Source: Spirochaetales bacterium (GTDB taxonomy: Bacteria > Spirochaetota > Spirochaetia > DTKZ01). Taken from it: a stretch of 9,031 bases of DNA. Where the stretch lies: assembly GCA_031266855.1 (NCBI GenBank), contig JAISAF010000076.1, positions 1 through 9,031 on the forward strand, read 5' to 3'. The position numbers and the translations under genes were made by a program. Positions 1-6,050 of this stretch are shown piece after piece. The notes under the pieces are model-generated. The model was not told the origin of the DNA. It was given only the letters and a program-made list of their open reading frames with translations, and searched no databases. Positions within the stretch are counted from its first letter, which is position 1. Every line of letters begins with the position of its first letter.

Positions 1-1
1 T

Positions 2-94
2 AATATGATTACCTTAATGAGTGATACGGTAAATCTTGGAAAACTCGCGCGGGAAGAAGTTGCAAAATTCCGAAAGCAAATTCTTGGCGAATGA
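2..94 (+). CDS. C-terminal tail of an unidentified upstream gene (partial)
   Basis: An open frame enters from the left edge and reads 30 codons to a TGA at 92-94. The last residues, NLGKLAREEVAKFRKQILGE, have the charged, helix-forming look of a genuine protein C-terminus. The stop lies 61 bp before the ATG of the next gene on the same strand, which fits a co-directional gene pair. No domain motif falls in this short piece, so I cannot identify the protein. It could also be a chance open frame, because it is only 30 codons long. Confidence 0.42.
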   Translation, partial: NMITLMSDTVNLGKLAREEVAKFRKQILGE

Positions 95-142
95 TTTTGA
101 GTATAGATTGCTTCAGGTAAACTATGATAACGATATGTAATT

Positions 143-150
143 GGGGAAAG
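143..150 (+). promoter_or_regulatory. Ribosome binding site that fixes the SDR start
   Basis: The purine stretch GGGGAAAG lies 5 nt before the ATG at 156. It overlaps the alternative in-frame TTG at 141, which has no such site in front of it. This makes ATG-156 the better start. Confidence 0.6.
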
Positions 151-155
151 ATAAA

Positions 156-905
156 ATGAATATTAGAGGAAAAGTCGCAATTGTTACCGGTGGTACAGGG
201 GGATTAGGGTGGCGGATATGCAGGAAGCTGGCTGCAAATGGCATGAAAATTGTTCTTGTTTATCTGAACTCAAAGGAAAAAGCAGAAGAATATGTAGCCG
301 AGTTGAAAAAAAATGGAACTGATGCTTTTGCCTTGCAGGCGGATGTGACTACGGAAGCTGGAATAGCAACTATGACGGATGCTACTCTTTCCCGATTCGA
401 TAGCATAGACGCGCTGGTGTTGGATGCAGCTTTTAATCAATATGTAAAGTTTGAAGATTTGGCAGGTCTTACACCGAGTCTCTGGCATAAAATCATCGAC
501 TATAATTTGACCGCCCCTTTTCTCGCAATGCGACATCTCGGTGCAAAAATGAAACACCATGGTGGTGGTCGAATAGTTACGATTTCTTCAAATGCAGGGC
601 TGTCTCCATCAGGAAGCAGTATAGCTTATTCTGTTTCCAAGTCAGGACTTATCCACCTTACGCGTTGCATGGCGGTTGCGCTTGCGCCTACGGTATTAGT
701 AAATGGTGTTGCCCCAGGCATCATGGATGGGACACGAATGACCGAAAAACTTGCTCCCGAATATGCTGAAACTGTCCGAAGATCGACTCTCATTAAAAAG
801 GCATCTGAACGGGACGATGTAGCGGATGCGGTACGCCTTTTTATAGAAACAGATAGTGCTACCGGGCAGAACCTGGTCATAGATGGAGGAAAAATTTTCC
901 ATTGA
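156..905 (+). CDS. Short-chain dehydrogenase/reductase, FabG-like
   Basis: A 249-aa classical SDR, the usual length for the family: a soluble NAD(P)(H)-dependent oxidoreductase acting on a carbonyl/alcohol pair. Seen in the sequence: the Rossmann nucleotide-binding motif TGGTGGLG at residues 11-18, an Asp-Val after beta-3 (D63), N117, S145, and YSVSK with catalytic Y158 and K162. The C-terminal TGQNLVIDGG is typical of FabG and sugar/alcohol SDRs. The usual NNAG motif reads LDAA (89-92), so the second Asn is Asp. The ATG is chosen for its good ribosome binding site; a TTG 15 nt upstream is the alternative. The substrate cannot be read from sequence. The gene is AT-richer than the dnaE cluster, and a transposase relic lies just downstream, so acquisition by transfer is possible. 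It could act in fatty acid, polyol or secondary metabolism. The SDR call is firm, the specific role unknown. Confidence 0.9.
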   Translation: MNIRGKVAIVTGGTGGLGWRICRKLAANGMKIVLVYLNSKEKAEEYVAELKKNGTDAFALQADVTTEAGIATMTDATLSRFDSIDALVLDAAFNQYVKFEDLAGLTPSLWHKIIDYNLTAPFLAMRHLGAKMKHHGGGRIVTISSNAGLSPSGSSIAYSVSKSGLIHLTRCMAVALAPTVLVNGVAPGIMDGTRMTEKLAPEYAETVRRSTLIKKASERDDVADAVRLFIETDSATGQNLVIDGGKIFH

Positions 906-912
906 TGATTAA

Positions 913-1340
913 TTATGGATTAAAAACTATAGTTGTCAGTTTTGCGCGATTAAAGGAATGATCTCGTTGTGTTCTCAATATCACTGTAGCTGTTCCATAC
1001 TCATACCCCCTTGAACAGCTCTTTGGCCTTCATTTTCTTATGGATGAGAGAAACAACCGCCAATCTCACAAAGGGAGCCAGTTGTTGCGTAGCTTCTTAT
1101 CCTCATGACACACAGCCAGTCCATCCCCAGAGCATTTTTGTATCTCGTGCAGATTTTCTCCACAACATCTTTCCTGCGGTAAATATCATGAGCCTGTTGA
1201 GTGTTGATATTCCCATTACCGGAGATAAATAAGCCACGTGCATATAGCCGATTTATACTAAGATTACCTGCTGCCGGATACTCAGCATGACAGAAAATTT
1301 CTTTCTGTTGTGGGTTGGCGCTCCTTGGCGCTGAACGCAC
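913..1340 (-). pseudogene. Decayed DDE transposase, IS4/IS1634-type, C-terminal remnant
   Basis: The minus strand encodes the C-terminal part of an insertion-sequence transposase in broken frames. The first segment contains DIYRRKDVVEK followed by YKNALGMD. The spacing Y-(2)-K-(3)-E-(6)-K at 1181-1137 matches the IS4-family Y-R-E-K signature with Lys for Arg; the Glu is the third DDE catalytic residue. The protein then continues in other frames: VCHEDKKLRNN (shift near 1112-1118), FVRLAVVSLIHKKMKAKELF (shift near 1080), and MSMEQL beyond a five-G run at 1006-1010. These pieces join in the order expected for one transposase tail. The catalytic Asp residues and the N-terminal half are absent, and stop codons precede the GTG at 1340, so the gene is dead. 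I set the 3' end at a TAA at 913-915 in one frame; the true original end is uncertain. The family assignment comes from motif spacing, not a search. Confidence 0.72.
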
Positions 1341-1408
1341 AGACAGGCTTCACTATCACACTTCCAGGCAGGATGCTTCTCTCCTGCTTCTGTCTGGAAT
1401 CAACTCAC

Positions 1409-1463
1409 ATGAGTGTACAACTCATTAGACTTGTTCAATAACCTTCCGGTTCCCTCACAAGTC
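1409..1463. repeat. Two adjacent stem-loops in the gene-free region
   Basis: ATGAGT (1409-1414) pairs with ACTCAT (1420-1425) around a 5-nt loop. Just after it, GACTTGT (1428-1434) pairs with ACAAGTC (1457-1463), enclosing an inner AACC/GGTT stem (1440-1443 with 1448-1451) across symmetric 5-nt internal loops. They precede the terminator-like hairpin directly. No coding potential is evident here. They may be the outer flank of the former insertion sequence or a structured RNA leader; I cannot decide. Confidence 0.45.
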
Positions 1464-1466
1464 TAT

Positions 1467-1496
1467 GGAATTTGCCGCAAAATGGCGGTAAATTCC
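1467..1496 (+). other. Alternative hairpin competing with the terminator-like hairpin
   Basis: Positions 1467-1478 can pair with 1485-1496 in a 12-bp stem (one G-T wobble at 1474/1489) with a 6-nt loop AAAATG. The 3' arm uses bases 1485-1488 and 1495-1496, which the terminator-like stem at 1479-1504 also needs, so only one can form. That is the geometry of an attenuator, but no gene follows within 400 bp on this strand. Confidence 0.4.
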
Positions 1497-1505
1497 GCCA
1501 TTTTT
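1479..1505 (+). terminator. Rho-independent terminator-like hairpin
   Basis: AAAATGGCGG (1479-1488) pairs perfectly with CCGCCATTTT (1495-1504) around a 6-nt loop, and five T residues run from 1501 to 1505. The A-run on the left side means it could also work on the minus strand. Nothing intact lies immediately upstream on the plus strand, so it may be a relic or belong to an unrecognised transcript. Confidence 0.5.
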
Positions 1506-1596
1506 ATATCAAAACTGTTCCCGAAGCTGCTTTCGAACATGAGGTTTCTGAACAGCTCTATTGGGTTTGTTAAGCTGCTCCTGAGTGCGCGCCCCA

Positions 1597-1641
1597 CGGG
1601 CTTTCCACCGCCCGCAGCGGTATAAATACCGCTGCGGGCGG
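1597..1641. repeat. Perfect 16-bp palindrome preceded by a repeat-linker fragment
   Basis: Positions 1608-1623 and 1626-1641 are perfect inverted 16-bp arms (CCGCCCGCAGCGGTAT and its complement) around AA. No T-run follows on either strand, so it is not a standard terminator. The ten bases just before it, CGGGCTTTCC (1597-1606), are identical to the start of the linker in the composite repeat at 1743-1884 and 8666-8787. This may be a shortened member of the same family. Confidence 0.6.
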
Positions 1642-1656
1642 CATTAAACCCCAAAA

Positions 1657-1733
1657 GGTGCCAGGTACGTTTTTAGATGGCACATTATAAAATTATACAC
1701 TATTCCGTGAAACGTAAAAGCGTGCCTGGCACC
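1657..1733. repeat. Long imperfect inverted repeat, MITE- or REP-like
   Basis: GGTGCCAGGTACGTTTTTA (1657-1675) pairs with 1715-1733 over 19 bp. Both deviations (1666/1724 and 1670/1720) are T-G, so as plus-strand RNA the stem stays fully paired with two wobbles. The 39-bp interior is AT-rich. The outer ends GGTGCC/GGCACC form neat termini. The size and structure fit a small non-autonomous element or a REP-like sequence, but no matching transposase is present in the window. The AT-rich interior (1684-1700) could also hold a promoter for dnaE; I see no convincing -35 box. Confidence 0.6.
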
Positions 1734-1742
1734 ATAGCCTCA

Positions 1743-1884
1743 GAAATTGCGTTAGCAATTTCGCGGGTCGCCGCTGGTGCGCGCGCCAGGGATTGGAGCG
1801 GAAAGCCCACAGGAATTGCATAGGCAATTCCGAGGACTTGGAGCGGAAAGCCCGGCCCCGGCGCGAAGCGCCGGGGAGGCGCCC
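1743..1884 (-). repeat. Composite modular repeat, copy A
   Basis: Read on the minus strand from 1884, this copy consists of GGGCGCCT (1884-1877), a 9-bp GC-rich stem with 3-nt loop (1876-1856), and an 84-bp core (1855-1772). The core holds two identical 16-bp linkers GGGCTTTCCGCTCCAA with a 45-bp period (1853-1838 and 1808-1793), separated by a hairpin GGAATTGC/GCAATTCC (1831-1812). A further hairpin GAAATTGC/GCAATTTC lies at 1762-1743. The core matches copy B (8704-8787) at 79 of 84 positions in inverted orientation. It ends about 56 bp before the dnaE GTG, so it probably lies in the dnaE leader or promoter region. The family is not one I can name. Confidence 0.85.
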
Positions 1885-1940
1885 GGAGTGCATTCCTGTG
1901 GTGATTGATTCGTGGCTGGAAATCTGGTAGACTGGTTTTC

Positions 1941-4900
1941 GTGTCTGAATTTGTCCATCTTCATAATCATTCGGAGTATAGCCTTTTGGATGGCGCGGCG
2001 GCGGTGGAGAAGATACCGGCGCTGGCGCGGGAACTGGGCATGAAGCATATCGCGCTGACTGATCACGGGAATATGTTTGGGATTCTGGAATTTTACGACG
2101 CGTGTGTGAAGAACGGGGTGAATCCTATTCTGGGTTGCGAGTTTTATGTGGCGCCTGGATCGCGGCATGTGAAGTCGGGTGGGACGGATGAGCGTAATTA
2201 CTACCATCTTGTGATTCTGGCGAAGAACCAGACGGGGTACAGTAATATGATAAAGCTGTGCTCGCTTGGATATACGCAGGGGTTCTACTACCGGCCGCGT
2301 ATTGACGAGGAGCTTCTTGGTTTGTATCACGAGGGGCTTATTTGTTCGAGTGCGTGTATCGGGGGGGAGATTCCTTTGATGATTCTGGATAACCGGGATA
2401 AGGACGCGCTTGCCAAGGCGGGTTTTTACGCGGAGCTTTTTGGGGAGGGGAATTACTATCTTGAGATTCAGGATCACGGGATACCGGAGGAAAAGCGTGC
2501 GGCGCGGGGGCTGGTTTCCATAGCGAAGCGGCTGGGGCTTCCGCTTATCGTGACGAACGATATGCATTATTTGAAGAAGGAGCATGCCAACGCCCATGAT
2601 ACGCTTTTGCGTATTGGTACAAGAAAGAAAAAGACGGACAGGCTGCGTATAGGGTTTGACAGTCCTGAGTTCTATATGAAAAGCCCGGATGAGATGACGG
2701 CGCTGTTCGCGGAGATTCCTGATGCGCTTTCGAATACCCTGGAGATTGCGGAGAAGTGCAGGGTTACGCTGAACAGGAAATCCCCGCCGCTTTTGCCGGA
2801 TTACGCGATTCCGCCTGAGTTTTCTTCGCCGGAGGACTATCTGCGGCATCTTGCGGCAGAGGGTTTTCGCTGGCGGTATCCGGCTGCGGATGGGGAACTG
2901 GAAAAGCGCCTGGAGTACGAGCTTGATATTATTACGCGGATGAAGTTTACGGGGTACTTTCTTATTGTGTGGGACTTTATTCACTACGCGAAGGAGCGCG
3001 GTATTCCTGTCGGCCCCGGCAGGGGTTCGGGGGCGGGTTCTATTGTGGCTTACAGCCTGAAAATTACGGATATCGATCCTATTAAGTATAATCTGCTGTT
3101 TGAGCGGTTCCTGAATCCCGAACGTATTTCTATGCCGGATTTTGATATCGATTTCTGCTTCGAACGGCGGCAGGAGGCAATCGATTATGTAACGGAAAAA
3201 TACGGTAAGGACAGGGTTGGGCAGATTATCACATTCGGAACGCTCCAGCCCAGGGCCGTTATCAAGGATGTTGCCCGCGTTCTGGATTTTTCCGTTGCCG
3301 AGGCGGAGGCTATCGCGGGGCTGGTTCCCGAGGGGCAGGGCATTACGTTAAGTTCGGCGCTGGCGGCGGAGCCGAAACTGGCGGAGTTGAAAAAACGCGA
3401 GGGGGTATATCCTGAGCTTATTGAAACAAGCCTTATTCTTGAGGGGCTGGCGCGGCACGCTTCCACTCACGCGGCTGGGGTTGTTATTGGCAAATCGGAG
3501 CTGACTGACTATGTTCCCCTGTATCGTGACGCGAAGACGGGCGCGATAAGCACCCAGTACACGATGGGCCAGCTTGAGTCCTGCTCCCTGGTGAAAATGG
3601 ATCTTCTGGGTTTGAAAACCCTTACGCTTATCAAGAACGCCCAGGATATTATCCGCAGGGACAATCCCGGTTTTGATATTGAAAAAATCCCGGAGGACGA
3701 CGCGAAGACATTCGCGCTGCTGGGCGAGGGGAAGAGCGCCTGCGTGTTTCAGTTTGAAAGCCAGGGTATGCAGGGAGTCCTGAAGCGGACAAAACCCGCG
3801 AGCATTGAGGACCTTATTGCCTTAAACGCCCTGTACCGTCCGGGGCCTATGGACAATATCGATCAGTTTATCAATTCGAAAAACGGGAAAACAAAAATCA
3901 CGTATCCTGATGCCAGTCTGGAACCTGTTTTGAAGGAAACCTACGGTGTTATCGTGTATCAGGAGCAGGTTATGCAGATCGCCCAGATTGTCGCGGGATA
4001 CAGTCTGGGCAAAGCCGACATTCTGCGCCGCGCTATGGGCAAGAAAGATATGGAAAAGATGGTGAAGGAAAAGGCTTCCTTTATCGCGGGGGCTGTGGCA
4101 AAGGGGTATACGGAGAAAAAGGCCGACGAGATTTTCGAGCTGCTGGTTCCCTTTGCCGGTTACGGCTTTAACAAATCCCACGCGGCGGCCTATTCGGTAC
4201 TGGCTTACAAGACGGCTTATCTGAAAGCCAATTTCCCCTCGGAGTTTATGGCGGCGAACCTGACCAATGAAATCGGCAAACCTGACAAACTGGCGATGTA
4301 TATTACTGAAACGAGGGAAATGGGAATAAAGATTCTGCCGCCGGACATTAATCTGTCGGAAAAAATCTTTACTGTTGTGGATGGCAATATCCTCTACGGC
4401 TTTCTGGGCATTAAACAGGTGGGAAAGGCCGCTGTGGAAAAAATTCTTGAAACACGGAGGGAAAAGGGGCCGTTCACCTCATTTTTCGATTTCCTGGAAC
4501 GCCTGGATATACAGGCTGTCAACAAGCGGGTTCTGGAAGCCTCCATTCAGTGCGGGCTTTTTGACAGCCTGCATCCGAACAGGGCCGCGCTTTTCGCTTC
4601 AATTGACACGGCGGTGGAATATGCCGCGTCAAAAAAGGAGAGCAAACTGTACGGGCAGACTTCCCTTTTTGATGCCTGTACGGAAGAGGAATTCCGGGAG
4701 CCTGGTATCGCGGATATCGCTGACTGGCCGGTTTTTGATAAACTCAAGCTGGAAAAGGACCTTCTGGGTTTCTATTTTTCCGGCCATCCCCTGGATCCCT
4801 TCCGCGCTCTGTGGCAGAAGACTGTCCGTATTGATTTGGCGCATCCCGAACGGGCAACGAAGGGGAATAAGTATAGTTTTATTGGTATGCTGCGGGATGT

Positions 4901-5408
4901 GCATACGCTGATTACCAAAAAGGGATCAAAAATGGCCTTTGCCATTCTTGATGATTATAATGGTTCCATAGCCCTGACTATTTTTCCCCAGGCCTACGCA
5001 AAGGTGCAGGGGACATTGGCTGACGATGTTATTACCGGACTTACCGGCAAGCTGGAGTTTGATTCCAAAAAGAACGCGTATCAGATTATTGTTGAGGAGT
5101 TTAAGGATCCGAACGATTTGGAGGCGGGCGCCATCTCGGAGCTGCATATCCAGTTTTGTACAGAGCCCCGGAACGAGGAAGACTTCTTTCTGCTGCGGGG
5201 CATTCTTGCTGAAAATCCCGGCAACTGTACTATTTACCTGCACATGAACCGCGACGGCGGGGCGGCGGCAGAAGAGGCGGCGGCGCAGGAGGCGGGGGCT
5301 AAAGAAAAGATCATCAAGGTAACATCCCAGATAAAGACATCCTCCTACGAGGATGTTCTTGAGCGGATCAGGAATATTCCCTGGGTTCAGGAAGTCTGGA
5401 AACAGTAA
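1941..5408 (+). CDS. dnaE: DNA polymerase III alpha subunit (replicative polymerase)
   Basis: A 1155-aa catalytic subunit of the replicative DNA polymerase, close to the usual length of about 1160. It synthesises both strands at the fork. Domains in order: N-terminal PHP domain (about residues 3-285) with HLHNHSEYS, TDHG, GCEFY and NDMHY; palm/fingers with PVGPGRGSG and the catalytic PDFDIDF, where D400 and D402 plus D554 in VKMDLLGL match E. coli D401, D403 and D555; helix-hairpin-helix near 819-840 (FLGIKQVG); the clamp-binding motif QTSLF at 906-910; an OB fold from about 978 to 1050; and a C-terminal domain. The PHP metal ligands appear retained, unlike in E. coli, as in family members that proofread themselves. 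Start: GTG at 1941 gives the standard VSEFVHLHNHS beginning; an in-frame TTG at 1905 would add 12 unusual residues. Neither has a strong Shine-Dalgarno site. Heads the cluster with yggT, recG and rsmD. Confidence 0.97.
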   Translation: MSEFVHLHNHSEYSLLDGAAAVEKIPALARELGMKHIALTDHGNMFGILEFYDACVKNGVNPILGCEFYVAPGSRHVKSGGTDERNYYHLVILAKNQTGYSNMIKLCSLGYTQGFYYRPRIDEELLGLYHEGLICSSACIGGEIPLMILDNRDKDALAKAGFYAELFGEGNYYLEIQDHGIPEEKRAARGLVSIAKRLGLPLIVTNDMHYLKKEHANAHDTLLRIGTRKKKTDRLRIGFDSPEFYMKSPDEMTALFAEIPDALSNTLEIAEKCRVTLNRKSPPLLPDYAIPPEFSSPEDYLRHLAAEGFRWRYPAADGELEKRLEYELDIITRMKFTGYFLIVWDFIHYAKERGIPVGPGRGSGAGSIVAYSLKITDIDPIKYNLLFERFLNPERISMPDFDIDFCFERRQEAIDYVTEKYGKDRVGQIITFGTLQPRAVIKDVARVLDFSVAEAEAIAGLVPEGQGITLSSALAAEPKLAELKKREGVYPELIETSLILEGLARHASTHAAGVVIGKSELTDYVPLYRDAKTGAISTQYTMGQLESCSLVKMDLLGLKTLTLIKNAQDIIRRDNPGFDIEKIPEDDAKTFALLGEGKSACVFQFESQGMQGVLKRTKPASIEDLIALNALYRPGPMDNIDQFINSKNGKTKITYPDASLEPVLKETYGVIVYQEQVMQIAQIVAGYSLGKADILRRAMGKKDMEKMVKEKASFIAGAVAKGYTEKKADEIFELLVPFAGYGFNKSHAAAYSVLAYKTAYLKANFPSEFMAANLTNEIGKPDKLAMYITETREMGIKILPPDINLSEKIFTVVDGNILYGFLGIKQVGKAAVEKILETRREKGPFTSFFDFLERLDIQAVNKRVLEASIQCGLFDSLHPNRAALFASIDTAVEYAASKKESKLYGQTSLFDACTEEEFREPGIADIADWPVFDKLKLEKDLLGFYFSGHPLDPFRALWQKTVRIDLAHPERATKGNKYSFIGMLRDVHTLITKKGSKMAFAILDDYNGSIALTIFPQAYAKVQGTLADDVITGLTGKLEFDSKKNAYQIIVEEFKDPNDLEAGAISELHIQFCTEPRNEEDFFLLRGILAENPGNCTIYLHMNRDGGAAAEEAAAQEAGAKEKIIKVTSQIKTSSYEDVLERIRNIPWVQEVWKQ

Positions 5409-5424
5409 AGCTGTTTTACAAAGC

Positions 5425-5430
5425 GGGGGA
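5425..5430 (+). promoter_or_regulatory. Ribosome binding site for yggT
   Basis: The G-rich run GGGGGA ends 3 nt before the ATG at 5434 and lies in the 25-nt gap after dnaE. It supports this start over one at 5353 inside dnaE. The spacing is on the short side. Confidence 0.55.
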
Positions 5431-5433
5431 TCT

Positions 5434-6048
5434 ATGTTCAGTTCCATCATGACTGTATGCGGCACACTTATTTCAATTTATACGTTCATCATTATCGCGC
5501 GTATTATAATAAGCTGGTTTGCCGGCGGCGGCTATGGACATGGTTACAGACGCGGCTATGGCAGGGTATTTCGTTTGTTTACGGTACTTACCGATCCGTA
5601 CCTGAATTTTTTCCGGCGCTGTACGTTTTTCCATTTTGGCCCTTTTGATTTTTCCCCTGTTTTCGCGCTTATTATTCTTTCTGTCGCGGGGAACGTTTTT
5701 CAGTCCCTTGCCGACTTCCAGCAGATCACCTGCGGCCTTGTTCTTGCCCTTCTGGTTGTGCGCCTGTGGGCCGCGGCGGCGTTCTTTATCGGCCTGTATA
5801 TATTTCTTACCCTGCTGCGCCTTGTGGGAGTCCTTGTGCGGTTGAACTCCGCAAGTCCGTTCTGGCGCTATATCGATATGGTTTTGAATCCTGTCCTCCT
5901 GCCCCTGACGCGGCTTATCTTCCGGGGGAGAAGAGTCTCCTATATAACCGCCCTTGTAAGCGGCGCTCTATCGCTCCTCGCGCTGAGATTCGGCGGGGCC
6001 GCTCTTATAGAACGTCTGGCCCTCCTGATACAGCGGATTCCCTTTTAA
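5434..6048 (+). CDS. YggT family integral membrane protein
   Basis: A 204-aa hydrophobic protein with two YGGT repeats. The first has ARIIISWF (22-29), DPYLNFFRR (54-62) and FDFSPVFALIIL (71-82). The second has SPFWRYIDMVLNPVLLPLTR (141-160) and SYITALVSGALSLLAL (169-184). Four membrane-spanning stretches are likely, near 8-29, 73-93, 99-130 and 169-188. Between the first helix and the DPYL motif lies a glycine/tyrosine/arginine-rich stretch (GGGYGHGYRRGYGR, 31-44), longer and more skewed than usual. In other bacteria YggT proteins are linked to cell division, osmotic tolerance or thylakoid/septum organisation, but the biochemical role is unclear. The gene sits between dnaE (25 nt) and recG (2 nt), so it is probably co-transcribed. 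The ATG is chosen for its ribosome binding site; the longer frame from 5353 would overlap dnaE. Confidence 0.85.
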   Translation: MFSSIMTVCGTLISIYTFIIIARIIISWFAGGGYGHGYRRGYGRVFRLFTVLTDPYLNFFRRCTFFHFGPFDFSPVFALIILSVAGNVFQSLADFQQITCGLVLALLVVRLWAAAAFFIGLYIFLTLLRLVGVLVRLNSASPFWRYIDMVLNPVLLPLTRLIFRGRRVSYITALVSGALSLLALRFGGAALIERLALLIQRIPF

Positions 6049-6050
6049 TC

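Noticed and set aside
97..128. Possible promoter before the SDR (TTGAGT and TATGAT)
   Set aside because: The spacing is 20 bp, outside the usual 16-18, and the alternative TTGCTT box is only 9 bp away.
1413..1625. 70-codon plus-strand open frame between the transposase relic and dnaE
   Set aside because: It runs straight through the terminator-like hairpin and into the 1608-1641 palindrome and shows no coding signature.
1752..2984. 410-codon open frame on the minus strand opposite dnaE
   Set aside because: Its protein is low-complexity and Arg/Pro-rich, has no recognisable domain, and mirrors dnaE codons; its end runs through repeat copy A. It is a shadow of dnaE.
5353..5433. Longer yggT start inside dnaE
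   Set aside because: It would overlap the dnaE end by more than 50 bp, whereas the ATG at 5434 has a G-rich ribosome binding site and gives a normal membrane-protein N-terminus.
5766..6050. N-terminal extension of recG overlapping yggT
   Set aside because: The added residues are an out-of-frame reading of yggT. The RecG family N-terminus begins right at the ATG at 6051.
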